DNA of 64,000 bases from Brachionus plicatilis. Taxonomy: Eukaryota > Rotifera > Eurotatoria > Ploima > Brachionidae. The first letter of the stretch is position 1, and the number at the start of each line of letters is the position of its first letter. This document shows positions 9,651-19,548 of this stretch, one piece after another. The stretch covers positions 313,048-377,047 of the forward strand of contig QEOQ01000041.1 of NCBI GenBank assembly GCA_010279815.1, given 5' to 3'. The translations under genes and the position numbers were made by a program. The notes below the pieces were generated by a model. That model was not told the DNA's origin. It saw nothing but the letters and a program-made list of their open reading frames with translations, and searched no databases.

Positions 9651-10258
9651 AAAAAATTTAATAAAGAATTTACTACATAATACTTAAGTTGGTTTTTTTG
9701 ATGATTAAATTTTAAAACATTCATTTTAATATTTTTAAATAATTTTATCAAGATCCAAATATTAAAATCACTCTTCTTGATCTCTAGTCTCGATTAGCTT
9801 TACTGCAACTATATACTATTTAAACCACTAACTTTTTGTTTTAGTTTGAGATTCTATTTAGCTAACTTTTAGTTCAATTTGATTGTATCATAGAATAATT
9901 AAACAAATAAGTTATTTGATTAATTATCTCAAGTTTATTTATTTATTTATTTCAATGAACGCCTTATAGGCGATGTTAATAAAAATTTAAAAAATAAAAT
10001 GTAATAAATAAGACAAAGTTTAAGTGTTTTCTAAAAAATTTAAATAAAAATTGAATAAAATATTTAATTTAAATGTTAATTTTGTTTTTTTTTTCTCCTT
10101 TTTTAATTTCAATAATTATTATTAATTTTATATTTTTTGCTCTTCTTCAACTTTGCAAGGTTTAATGATCGAAACTAAAATGTTGAAATTAAAATGATGC
10201 TTATTTAAATTATTTTTTTTCTATATAAGTTCAAAATTATTTTCGTGATTACGACATT
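9651..10258. other. Intergenic DNA with a minus-strand LINE/SINE-type tail
   Basis: At 9932-9980 the minus strand shows a GCC/GGC stem (CATCGCCTATAAGGCG), then TTCATTGAAATAAATAAATA, a retrotransposon-type 3' end. A close relative (CATCGCCGAGCCTGGCG then TTGAAATAAATAAA) is at 25247-25296. Nothing else is recognisable. Confidence 0.4.
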
Positions 10259-10368
10259 GTGCAACTTTCAAAGTTGCCTCAGCTATCAAGGTCTGCAAAA
10301 CTCTGCAAATTTAGCAGAAATTTGATTTCGATGTGTTCAAGCGCAGTGCATTTTGCAGATATTTTGCA
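10259..10368. repeat. Foldback fragment with TCTGCAAAAC words
   Basis: The fragment begins GCAACTTTCAAAGTTGCCTC and carries CTGCAAAACTCTGCAAATTTA. The same words occur at one end of the 27101-27260 element, so this is probably a broken relative. It abuts the hAT-like end at 10369. Confidence 0.45.
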
Positions 10369-10500
10369 CAGAGTTGTTAAAAAGTCACAAGTCTCAAGTC
10401 AAGTCCAAGTCCGGACTTTAAAATTTAAAAAAAAAAGTAAACTAAATTTAAAAGAGTAAAAAAATTTTTTTCTAAAAAATGTCAATAATGAAGATTCTAA
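10369..10500. mobile_element. hAT-like MITE, copy B (one end)
   Basis: The start CAGAGTTGTTAAAAAGTC followed by AAGTCCAAGTCCGGACTTT matches copies A and D. The opposite end is not found, so the copy is truncated; the end coordinate is approximate. Confidence 0.45.
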
Positions 10501-10529
10501 AATTTATCTAGAAGAACAATTTTTTCTAC

Positions 10530-10862
10530 CCATTGAGTCTAAGTCAAGTTGTAACTCAACTGATTGTGTCTACATTATTTTATGTATTAAATGCAAAGTC
10601 AACTATATTTGACAAACTAATTGTTTTAAAAGAAGATTTAATGAACATTTAAACGGTATACAAAAATATACTCCATATATAAATCATAAATCAAATGTTT
10701 CAATTCATTTTAACTTGAATGAACACGATTTTACAGTAGATTTATGTTTTTTTATTTATAAAGTCAATGTGGATTTGGAAGAAAGACTAAAAAATGAAAC
10801 GTTTTTAATAGGAATTGAGCTTCTTAATGAAGTCATTCCCTCAATTAGCACGTTAACATTTT
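10530..10862 (+). pseudogene. Penelope-like element GIY-YIG endonuclease remnant
   Basis: The frame reads SSCNSTDCVYIILCIKCK, VNYI, stop, QTN, RRFNEHLNGIQKYTPY, SIHFNLNEHDF, LEERLKNETFLI. This is the GIY-YIG nuclease of Penelope-like retroelements: the GIY-equivalent VYII, the CxxC within CIKC, the YIG(Q/E)T block, the RFxEHL arginine/histidine region, and HFN..H.F followed by LEERL..ETF. The glycine codon of YIG (expected GGA) is TGA at 10610-10612, so it is dead. The reverse transcriptase part is not seen upstream. Confidence 0.7.
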
Positions 10863-11380
10863 TAAATTACATATAGTAATTTAGAAATTTGATCTGGATA
10901 AATTTAAAATGAAATATCCACATTTAATTTTTAAAATAAAAATCAAGAATTAATTAAGGCTAATAGAACCTAAAATAATTTATATTTTCAAAGTTTTTGA
11001 GAAAGAATTATGGTCAAATGAATGCATGGCTGGAAAAAATATAGAATAACTGCGTTTGCAGGCCGTTTTACTTAGGCCGGATTTTTTTGAAATGAGACCA
11101 CCTAACTGACCGACCAAATTGCTGCAAAAAACTCTCCGCGCGAAATTGGCCAGTTTTCTGTGACTGCATCCAACACTAAATAGAATTTTGTTTGAAAACT
11201 TTTCTACAAACGAAAATAAATTTCATAAATTTAAATTTTGTTTGTCAAAAAAATACAAACTAGCTTAAAAAACTAAATTATCTTCAATTTTAAATTATAT
11301 TAGTGAAAATTGAATTAAATTACAATCTAATTTTATAATCACATGTCCTTTTCTTTTCTTTTTCCAATCTGAAGCAAAAA
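10863..11380. other. Intergenic DNA upstream of the secreted-protein gene
   Basis: A less AT-rich patch at about 11045-11165 has no reading frame I trust. A pyrimidine-rich tract ending in CTGAAG just before the ATG at 11381 could be a 3' splice or trans-splice acceptor for the leader; this is not provable here. Confidence 0.3.
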
Positions 11381-12292
11381 ATGAAATTTAATTTTATGGT
11401 ACAACTTTTTCTTATTGCCTTAAGTTTATACGTGTCCTATGGACTTCATTATGGTAATGATGAAAATCTAAAGTGTACCGAGTTTAAAGGACAAATCGAC
11501 CCCGATATTCTTCTTCATGTACCATGTTTATTTATTCGAATAATGGAACAGATGAAAAAATGTCCAAACAAAGTCTATTATTACAACATTTTGGACATAA
11601 GATGCAGTGAAAAATGTACTTCAGGATATTTAAAAAAAAAGTTTGTAGGCATTAAGGATCGAATTGTGTCAAAAACACAAAAATCTCTTGAGCTCAGGCG
11701 ATCTAAGCAGAAATCTAAAGCAAAAAAGCTCTATGCTTATTTAGTATCGTCACCAGCCAATTTTAGCTATACTACTAATGATCATGATTGTCTTACCTTT
11801 GCTTTTGCCATGAAATTATTTTTCGAAGAAAATCAAGACGTTTTGTCTCTGCGTAAAATTTTTGTACCAAATTCAAAATCGACTGATATATCACTGCCTT
11901 TGGATGTTAACAAAATTGAGAAGACCCTCGATTCTATCAGATGTAAAACTCAATTCAAATCAGACATCTCTACTTTTCAGTATGTCAAATATTTGGTGGG
12001 CTCTTTGAAAAACTTGTCATCTACAAGCGAATCTTTGGCTTCCCAAGACACTAGTTTTAAAAATAATATACCTCTTACTCTAAATGACATCAGTACACTT
12101 TTTTATCCATATGTTGAGATGGAACACAAATTTAATAGAATATTACCAAGTCATTCATATCTGGCTAATTTTCTTCAAAATTACGATAATTTATTTTTAA
12201 AAAATTCTCCCTGCAGTGACGGACAAACAGATACAGAAAACAAAAGGTCATTTAAAAATTTTTTCAAAAAACCTAAATTAGAATCTGAATAA
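11381..12292 (+). CDS. Unrecognised secreted protein, 303 residues
   Basis: I do not recognise a family. Residues 1-21 are a typical signal peptide (Lys near the N-terminus, hydrophobic core LFLIALSLYV, cleavage likely after SYG). Cysteines at 32, 49, 61, 75, 79 and 137 are grouped in the N-terminal half, suggesting a small disulfide-bonded domain. A Lys/Arg-rich segment spans about 84-117. NFS near residue 127 is a possible N-glycosylation site. There is no membrane segment after the signal peptide; the C-terminus is basic (KNFFKKPKLESE). It is a single exon. The poly(A) signal AATAAA at 12288-12293 overlaps the stop codon, implying a very short 3' UTR. Confidence 0.7.
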   Translation: MKFNFMVQLFLIALSLYVSYGLHYGNDENLKCTEFKGQIDPDILLHVPCLFIRIMEQMKKCPNKVYYYNILDIRCSEKCTSGYLKKKFVGIKDRIVSKTQKSLELRRSKQKSKAKKLYAYLVSSPANFSYTTNDHDCLTFAFAMKLFFEENQDVLSLRKIFVPNSKSTDISLPLDVNKIEKTLDSIRCKTQFKSDISTFQYVKYLVGSLKNLSSTSESLASQDTSFKNNIPLTLNDISTLFYPYVEMEHKFNRILPSHSYLANFLQNYDNLFLKNSPCSDGQTDTENKRSFKNFFKKPKLESE

Positions 12293-12745
12293 ATGTTTTT
12301 AAAGTTTAAATTAATTTATTAAATCAATTTATTCTATATTTAGAGACGATTGAATCCATTCATTAGATAAAAAAAGGCAAATATAAAAATTTATATCAAA
12401 ATTAAAATTTTTCAAAAGAACATAAGTCGAACTCATGGAGTGTTTTGAAAAATTTTAAAAAAATACAATTTTTCAATGATTTCTTTTCTTATTTTTCTGA
12501 AATAAATTTAATTTAATATACAAGCGTTAAAAAACAAAATTTAAATCGGAATCAAAACATAACTAAAATTGGATTTTTGTTAAGGGGCCTAGTCGACTTT
12601 TTGACTAATCGACTCCAATTTTCAGAAAATCGACTTCTAGTCGACTACTAGCCTTCAAATCGACTAAAGTCGACTAAGTCGAACATTTTTCTCATTAAAT
12701 ATTTTCTTATATACAAAAACTATTTATTCAATTATGTTTCAATTA

Positions 12746-13549
12746 CCGTAAACTCGTGACCATTACTCTTGGAACAATGTCAAAATTTGGGTTTATTCCA
12801 TACGGAACTAATACCATCGTAACCATGTTATAAAATTATTTTATTTTTTTTAAACTAAGAGTAAGCACAAAACTTTGATTTTATTCTTAGAATAATTTCG
12901 AATTTATTTTGCAATAAACTTAAAAAATTGTAGAGTTAAATTCGAAATTAAAAAAAAATTAAAATTTAACTTTGTTCTAATTTTTGTATTTACTCTAAGA
13001 GTAAAAATTAAATTCGATTAAAAATTAAGAATTAAAATTAAATTTAAAATTAAAATTAAAAAATTCGATTTAATAGCCAAAAAAAACTGTATAATAACAT
13101 TTATTTTTTATTTTGCCTAATAATTTTACCATTTTCGTCACGAGGTAGCCTTTTTCTACCACGTTTCTTTGGTGATAATTGATTTGAACAAGTTTCGATA
13201 TTGGAAGCTTTTGAAATTTGGGATTTGGTTTGGTTGGTCTGAAGGTTCAATTCCCTAAGAGGGTTTCGATTAGTTGTCTTTTGTCTATTTGTATTTACGG
13301 TTTGAGTTTTATTTGTATTTACGGTTTTATTTCTGATCCGTCCAACCATTTTATTCCGCAATATTACTAAAAAATAGATACAGAGCCAAAAACATTTGTT
13401 TCACCAGTGTCAACTCAAAGTCAGACGTCAAGGTCTATTCTAAAAAAAAATTAAATAATTTTATAACAATGGTTTCGATGGTATTAGTTCCGTATGGAAT
13501 AAACCCAAATTTTGACATTGTTCCAAGAGTAATGGTCACGAGTTTACGG
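12746..13549. mobile_element. TA-flanked TIR transposon, CCGTAAACTCG family, copy 1
   Basis: The flanks are TA at 12744-12745 and 13550-13551. The terminal inverted repeats are about 80 bp, starting CCGTAAACTCGTGACCATTA, almost identical at both ends. Length is 804 bp. A TA duplication with such ends fits the Tc1/mariner/pogo superfamily. The interior carries a minus-strand ORF (13101-13361). A second, broken copy is at 26657. Confidence 0.75.
13101..13361 (-). CDS. Short ORF inside the CCGTAAACTCG element, AT-hook-like basic tail
   Basis: About 80 residues from the in-frame ATG (MVGRIRNKT...). The protein is polar and Asn/Thr/Gln-rich with an internal repeat (KTVNTNKTQTVNTN) and ends with KKRGRKRLPRDENGK, where RGRKR resembles an AT-hook. 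It may be the remnant of an element-encoded DNA-binding protein or a captured fragment. I see no catalytic domain. Expression is doubtful. Confidence 0.35.
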   Translation of the reverse strand: MRNKMVGRIRNKTVNTNKTQTVNTNRQKTTNRNPLRELNLQTNQTKSQISKASNIETCSNQLSPKKRGRKRLPRDENGKIIRQNKK

Positions 13550-13924
13550 TATGTATAAATTTGAAAAAAATAAATTTAAAATTTTCATTGTTCATAAAAT
13601 GTTCATATAAAACGGTCAAATATTTAACTAATAATTAACAATCTAATAGTAATAGTTTTTTGCTTTGAAGACATTTTAATTTTTTTCAGTTTTTTTCAAA
13701 TGAATATTAGAAACTAAATTGCAAATATTAAAGAAAATGAAACTAAGGACTTTAAATGAATGAATACAAAATAAATTTATAACGTAAATTATTTTATTTT
13801 ATCAAAGAAAGTGTCGTTTCTTTTTCTTTTGAAGTCGAAATAAAAGTCGACTTTAGTCGACTATATAATATTAAATTAGTCGATTTTTAGTCGACTTGGA
13901 AAAATAAAGTCGACTCACAACACT

Positions 13925-15129
13925 AAAAATAACTTGATGAAATAATTCAAATAATTTCAAAATTTATCAACATCTATTGTATAATCAACTATACAGAGAA
14001 TTGGTCTCTATTGGGATCTATTTTTTTATCTCCCACCAAGAATTTTTACTAAAATTACTAAAATTTTTCACCCTTTAAAATCCAAAAATTTGAGTTTTTA
14101 ATGTAATTTTAATGCTCCTGGAGTACTAAGGTTTATGGTTTGAGGCACCTTAAATTATGGTAAAACATAATCATTTCTTTATTTTAATTTCAGTGAGTTT
14201 GACACGTCAGATTCTAATTGAATCCGACATTCATTTTTTTTTAAATTAGATCCTAAAATCAATTTAAAAGAACATTTAAAAGTTATCAATTCAAAATAAA
14301 TCTCAAAAATTAATCTAATCAGAATGATTAAGAGTTTTAAGTGGGCATCCTTAGCTTAAATCGATAGAGTTCTCTATATGTCACTCATAAGATCAATATA
14401 ATATTAGTGTTCTATAGCAATTCAATCGGATACTCAATAGATAAAATCCGAAATTCAAATGCAAAATCGGGTTTTAAAAATCATCAAATATTCCAACTAA
14501 ATATAAGTATCAAAATAATCCAGAAAAAATTAAAAATCGATCTGATCAATGACATCTGCGAAAAAGATTTATTTTAAAATTTCTTACCACTAAGCGAAAC
14601 CATGAATTTATGCGAATTAATACACCAGTTCATGCGATCCAGGACTTTCAAAGCAAAAGTACCTTAAAGTATAAAACTACATAAGATTCTACCTATCAAG
14701 CTCAGATCGTAATTTATTTTAAAGTATAACAATAATTATCAATTTCGAATACGAAAAATATGTTTTAAAAAATTTAATTATTTTTTTATTTTAAAAATTG
14801 CTAACATAAGGGTAAATAAGATGGTCTCGCCATTCAGAACTGCCCTGGAAATTTCTTTTTCCTTAATTATTTTTTTTAAATAACAAAAATAGCTAATAAT
14901 AAATGTAGTAGTAAAAAAATTGCTATGCTATCGTGTTAAGTTTGATTTGAAGTAGCATAGTTAAGTAATTTAAATTTTACCCATGGTCGAAATTTAAATT
15001 TATTTAAATTTTTAGATTGAATTGTAATTTTTCAGCAAAAAAAGACCATTTTGAAAAAATCTTCCAAATCTTTCAAAACAATCTTTACAAAAAATTTAAA
15101 AACTATGAAAAATTTTAAATTTTAAATAT
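13925..15129. other. Intergenic AT-rich DNA
   Basis: No gene or clear repeat is seen. A few patches (about 14130-14700) are slightly less AT-rich but lack any sustained reading frame. Confidence 0.3.
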
Positions 15130-15135
15130 TTTATT
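15130..15135 (-). terminator. RBM34 poly(A) signal touching the stop codon
   Basis: On the minus strand TAAATAAA contains both the stop (TAA, 15135-15137) and AATAAA (15130-15135), implying a minimal 3' UTR. Confidence 0.45.
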
Positions 15136-16371
15136 TAGATCTTAAATTTAACATTGTCTTTTTTATTTGTGCTGACATGCTTTTTCTTATTGAACTTTCG
15201 TTTCTTGACCTTATTAAGCCGATAGGCTTTGGATCGATCCTCTTTGGATAATTTAGACTTTTCTGAATATTTCTCGCTGTAATTTCGAGTGTTTTTCCTA
15301 GCTTTGTTTCTGTCTTGATTTTCGTGTGTTTTTTTTTCTCTTGATTCCTTTCCTTTTTTGGAAATGGTGCTAGAACCTTTGGTTTCGTTTTTGCTTTCTT
15401 TTTGTTTTTTGACGCATCTTTCGACCCTGATTTTCCTGTCATTAACTGTGGATCCGCTCAATCTGACCGCTAGAGAAACAGTATCTGCAGTCTTGAATTG
15501 TACATAGCCAAAGCCTTTACCAATTCCAGTCTTGTTATCTCTTATAAGACGTACAAACTCAATCGGTCCGCATGAAGAAAAATGAGAATAAATGTCTTCG
15601 TCAGAACAATCTTTGGAAGAAAAATTAAAACAAATTAGAGGGAGAATGATTTTTAAAATTACCGAAAGGCAGGCCACCTAAAAAGACAGATTTTTTGTTG
15701 TCATGAACTCTGGACTTAGTGGCAATATCGACTCGGATGTGAAGAGATTTGTATTCCATTCCATTGCTTTTTAAATTTTTAATAAAATTTGTAAATTTTT
15801 TTTTTCTTACACTTCGCTAGCAGCGTTTTTGGCAGAATCTTCATCTTTGAATCTTACAAAGCTTGTAATTGTTTGTTTGTTAGGATGAGTTTGCTTGCTT
15901 TTTTTTTAATTCAATGAAAAAATTTGAACATAAAAAAATTGAAGAACTTACGTGATAAAAGCGTATTTTTTTGATTTTGTTATGTCTTCCGGTACCTAGA
16001 TAAGAAGAATAAGAGAAAAATTGGTATTCATGAAAAATTTTTTTTTACAATATTTCTGAAGCGAACTGATTCAATTTTTCCGTAGCTTTTAAATAATTTC
16101 ATCAAATCCTATTAAAATTTTGATAAGTAATAGTCTAGATTCAGAACTTGCCAAAAGTAACCTCTTTTTTGGTATCTTTGTGAAGATTTCCGATAAAGAT
16201 AGTTCTCTTTTCTGTTTCTGGATCGAATTTTTTGAATTTTTTTGACTCAGTTTTTGAGTCGATGGCATCTGGAAGCTCAGTTACAGGTCTTTCGATTTTT
16301 TTATCAAACAACTGCTTCAAATTTGGATCTGTTTCTGTACTTGAACTAAATATTGATTCGAAATTCGACAT
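15135..16371 (-). CDS. RBM34: RNA-binding protein 34 (RBM34), two RRMs, six exons
   Basis: RBM34/Nop12-type proteins are nucleolar RNA binders linked to large-subunit ribosome biogenesis. The exons, in transcript order, are 16162-16371, 16049-16108, 15952-15995, 15811-15897, 15663-15766 and 15135-15610. Introns are 53, 53, 54, 44 and 52 bp. The joined frame encodes 326 residues. RRM1 begins RTIFIGNL (about residue 56) and continues through LFKSYGKIESVRFR, the family-typical long insert, TSFVRFKDEDSAKNA and LHIRVDIA. RRM2 begins KKSVFLGGLPF (about 150) and includes FSSCGPIEFVRLIRD and TGIGKGFGYVQF. TGIGKGFGYV is characteristic of RBM34. A long Lys/Arg-rich tail (about 225-326) is probably a nucleolar localisation region. 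The ATG at 16371 is the only plausible start. Human RBM34 is about 100 residues longer, mainly N-terminally. Confidence 0.92.
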
Positions 16372-17007
16372 TTTTGAACATAAATTTTTTTAAATTTGTA
16401 AAATAAATTTTATTAACAAAACACGATAATTTTTTTTTCAAGCAATAATCAAGTAAGCAATACATATAAGTGAATAGTTCAAATAAAATTTAACATTTTA
16501 ACTAGATTTCAAAATATTTCAAAATGCAGTATCTTTTATTTTTAAACTAGAAAAAACAGGAGTTTTTAAAAATCCTTTTTCATAAATAAAAACTTAAATA
16601 AAGAATTTCCTTCCTTCGATTCCAAACTAAAATTTTTATATAATTATTTTTAAAGTTTGCAAAATTTTTATTTATTAAACGTTCAAAAGAAATAAGTTTC
16701 CTTTTGAGATTAAAATCATAGAGTTTATTTATTTATGATTATCTTTTAGCTATCATCATCATCTTTCATTAAAAACCAAAATGAAAATTTTTAATTTGAT
16801 ATTTCAATTAATTATTTTACATTTAAGAACCTTTATTTTAGTCTTTTAAAAACCTTCGGGATTTAAACCGTAAAAAATCGTATATTAAACTCATATTTTA
16901 TTTTTTAAAAGGTTGAATATAAAAGACTTTTAAAATATTATCATTTAAAATAATTACATGTAATTATTAATTATTGGAAGCCACAGTTCTTTAATCTAAA
17001 ATAAATA
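16372..17007. other. Upstream region of RBM34
   Basis: This contains the RBM34 promoter and leader by position, but no recognisable core promoter element. No other feature is seen. Confidence 0.3.
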
Positions 17008-17883
17008 CAGTCAATCCTCGGTATAACGAACTACTTGGGCGGAAAATTCGGTATTCGTTATATCGAATTTCGTTATATCGAAATTCCCATATAAAATGAT
17101 AGGGACCAAAAAATTTTTAAACCAAATTTTATTGATAAAAAAATCTAAGATAAAAAATGCGAAATAAAACAAATAGTTAATTTTTTTGAAAAAAATCGGT
17201 AACAGATGGTTGCTTGGTAAAGCTACTTTCAATTATTAAATTTTTAATATTAAATAAAAAATTAATTACATTAGAATTATCATCTTTTTTGGTTAAAAAA
17301 AATTGTTTCAGTTCATTTATTCTATCAATCGCTTCTTTTGAGTTAATCACTTGTTTATTAGCATCTTGTTTTTCATTCATTTTTATCAATTAGAATATTT
17401 AGATAAACAATAATTAGTAATTGTCAAGTATTTATTTACTATTTTTTATTATCAAGGTCATAGTGAGTGAATCGAGCGAAATTTTAGAAATCAATATAAA
17501 ATTTTATTGGTTAAAAATATGAAAAAATTTTGCAATTTTGGAGTGAAAGATTGAATAATCTATTATAATTTTATTTATATCCAATTAAAAAAAAAAGTAA
17601 AACGAAAATAAAATTCCGCTCAATTTACATTGAATTCACTCAAGATGTGTTAAATAACGAATGTCATTTTTTTAAAATTCGTTACATAAAGGTTTTTTTC
17701 TTAAGAAAAGTATTACTCGTTTTTTTTTCTTAGTTCGTTATATCGGGGTTTCGTTATAAAGAGGTTCGCTGTATCAAAGAAAATTAGCAATCTTTTTCCT
17801 TTATGAAAAATCGGTTCCTGGATTCATATTCGTAATATAGAGGAGTTCGTTATATGGAGGTTCGTTATACGGAGGATCGACTG
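17008..17883. mobile_element. Tigger/pogo-type DNA transposon remnant
   Basis: The element is flanked by TA at 17006-17007 and 17884-17885. The left end is CAGTCAATCCTCGGTATAAC; the right end read inward is CAGTCGATCCTCCGTATAAC. These are close to the classic Tigger/pogo ends (CAG..nAnCCTCnGnAT). Many GTTCGTTATA words lie within both terminal zones. The 876-bp element retains the transposase C-terminus (17177-17389, minus strand) but not the DDE core, so it is an internally deleted, non-autonomous copy. Confidence 0.8.
17177..17389 (-). pseudogene. Tigger/pogo transposase C-terminal tail
   Basis: The 70 codons end ...LKQFFLTKKDD, NVINFLFNIKNLIIESSF, TKQPSVTDFFQK, stop. The helical L..L..FL....... 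L..I..L pattern followed by KQxxxTDFF(x)K is the well-known ending of Tigger-family transposases. The stop lies about 170 bp inside the left terminus, in the orientation expected for an element read right to left. The upstream catalytic domain has been deleted. Confidence 0.65.
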
Positions 17884-18631
17884 TAGGACATTAAAGATAG
17901 TTTCTGATTTTATGATCGTTCCGCTAGTATATTAAAAAAAATAAAAGCCAAGAAAAATGACTCTGATTTAGAATCATTAAATTTATTTATTTTAAAAATT
18001 ACCTAATTGGGATGAAATTTTATAAGCATTGACTACTAAAATATTCATTCTGTGAAGATATAATTGTATGAAAGCAATTTTTTTGTCATATGAATTGATA
18101 TTATATTTAGCTACTGTAGGTAATTAACCTGTTTCAAAAAAAAGAAATTTAAAAGTTTCCATTTTTTTTTGTTGAATTCAATACCTTCTGTTGGTAACCG
18201 ATTCAAATTATTAACCACTATTTTTTTCTCTGACTTAATTTCATAACTATCAATCCTTTGGCCAATATGTTCTTTTGTCTATCGATTTCACTTAGTGACC
18301 CTTCAGCTGTCAATAAGTACAACTAAGATTATTTTTTATCTTCAAATGTTCAATGAGACACTTTTTCTTTTAAAAAATATATTTTTCTATTGATCCCAAA
18401 AATGTATTTAATAATTATCTGATATTTTATAATTCGTTTTAAGTAATTTTTATCTTTTAAGTAACATGGTATTTTCGGTTCATAATTGTACATATTTAAG
18501 AATTCAAGAGCATCGTGGAACCCTCGTTGAACCAATTATCAGCATAAAGTTTCAAGAAATTCAAAACGTCTACGCTATCTTAGGATTCGATTTTCAATCT
18601 CAAAATCGTAACCTATATATGTGGAAAAAAG
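17884..18631. other. Intergenic AT-rich DNA
   Basis: No gene is seen. The outermost, poorly matched part of the 18632-19325 foldback may begin slightly upstream, near 18590. Confidence 0.3.
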
Positions 18632-19325
18632 GTTTCATTACTTTGCCAAATTATACTTTGGTTAGATGCATATATCTTCACCAAAAGTATATAAAACAAA
18701 AAACTTTATCGCAAAAATAATCAGGGGTTATGGGGGCCCATTGGGACTAGATACAGAAAAAATAAAAAAAGTGTTAAATTTGGGCAATTTGAAGTTTATG
18801 ATCTATTTTTTGGTGCTCAAAATGATCAAATCATACTCAAACTATTAAATAAATTGTTATTTCTTAATAGAAATAATGCAGAGATACATTTTTGGATTTA
18901 ACATACTATGTTAAATAAAAAATAAACTCTGCAGTATCAAAATGCACAATGCAGAATGCACACCATCGAAATGATGCTATTTTAAGTGGACAATTTTTTG
19001 CAGATTTTTGCAAATTTTGCCTATAGATGTAACAAAGTATGTTAAAACCAAAAATTTACCTCTGCACTAATTCTATTTAAAAATTAAAATTTATTTTATA
19101 GTTTTAGTTTGATTTGATGATTTTGAGCATAAAAAATTGATCACAAACTTCAAATTGCCTTATATTTGAAAGATGAATTTTTTTTTGGAAAATTAAAACA
19201 TCATTTTCTAGTAGAAAATTTTACGCTCTTTCAGGTCATGTGTAATTTTAACATGTTTTATATACTTTTGGTGAAGATATATGCATCTATCCATAGTATA
19301 CTTTGGCAAATTAATGAAACCGTTG
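18632..19325. repeat. Long imperfect foldback, arms about 280 bp
   Basis: The left arm begins GGTTTCATTACTTTGCCAAA and the right arm ends with its imperfect complement. Both carry TAGATGCATATATCTTCACC and a matching complement, then diverged matches through GGGCAATTTGAAGTTTATGA. The centre (about 18905-19030) holds CTCTGCAGTA and TGCAGATTTTTGCA words also found in the 2748 and 27101 elements. The reading frames in this stretch are hairpin artefacts. Confidence 0.65.
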
Positions 19326-19480
19326 AGCCCATCCAGGCGAAAAAACTTTTTTTTTCGACCCCTCTAAAAAATCGGTTTTTTGGGTTTCCACAAAAAAACG
19401 CAAAGTTTACATGATTAAAATTTTGAATTTTTATTTTTTTTAAATTAAAAAATAGGCTAAATTTTTAGTTTAACAATATA
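19326..19480. other. Short intergenic spacer
   Basis: Homopolymer-rich DNA between two repeats; nothing recognised. Confidence 0.3.
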
Positions 19481-19546
19481 CAGTAGCGCTACGCCATATG
19501 GATTTTACGTAAATTTACGTAAAATCCATGTGGCGTAGCGCTACTG
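19481..19546. mobile_element. 66-bp palindromic micro-MITE
   Basis: Almost the entire element is one inverted repeat starting CAGTAGCGCTACGCCA and meeting at TTTACGTAAA, with a single mismatch. It is flanked by TA at 19479-19480 and 19547-19548. Ends beginning CAGT with TA duplication fit a Tc1/mariner/pogo-mobilised unit. GGATTTTACGT is shared with the interior of the 56478 element. Confidence 0.7.
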
Positions 19547-19548
19547 TA

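Larger units (their letters stand above)
12586..13924. repeat. GTCGAC-rich inverted-repeat element, split by a nested insertion
   Basis: The left part (about 12586-12690) and right part (about 13830-13924) are both packed with AGTCGACTTT/AAAGTCGACT words in inverted orientation. The right terminus read outward is TAGTGTTGTGAGTCGAC, a hAT-like end; the left terminus is less similar. The 12746-13549 element sits between them, so the outer element was present first. Boundaries are approximate. Confidence 0.5.

Noticed and set aside
18466..19414. Several 60-84 codon ORFs near 18.5-19.4 kb
   Set aside because: They fall in the arms of the long foldback and mirror each other; no coding signature.
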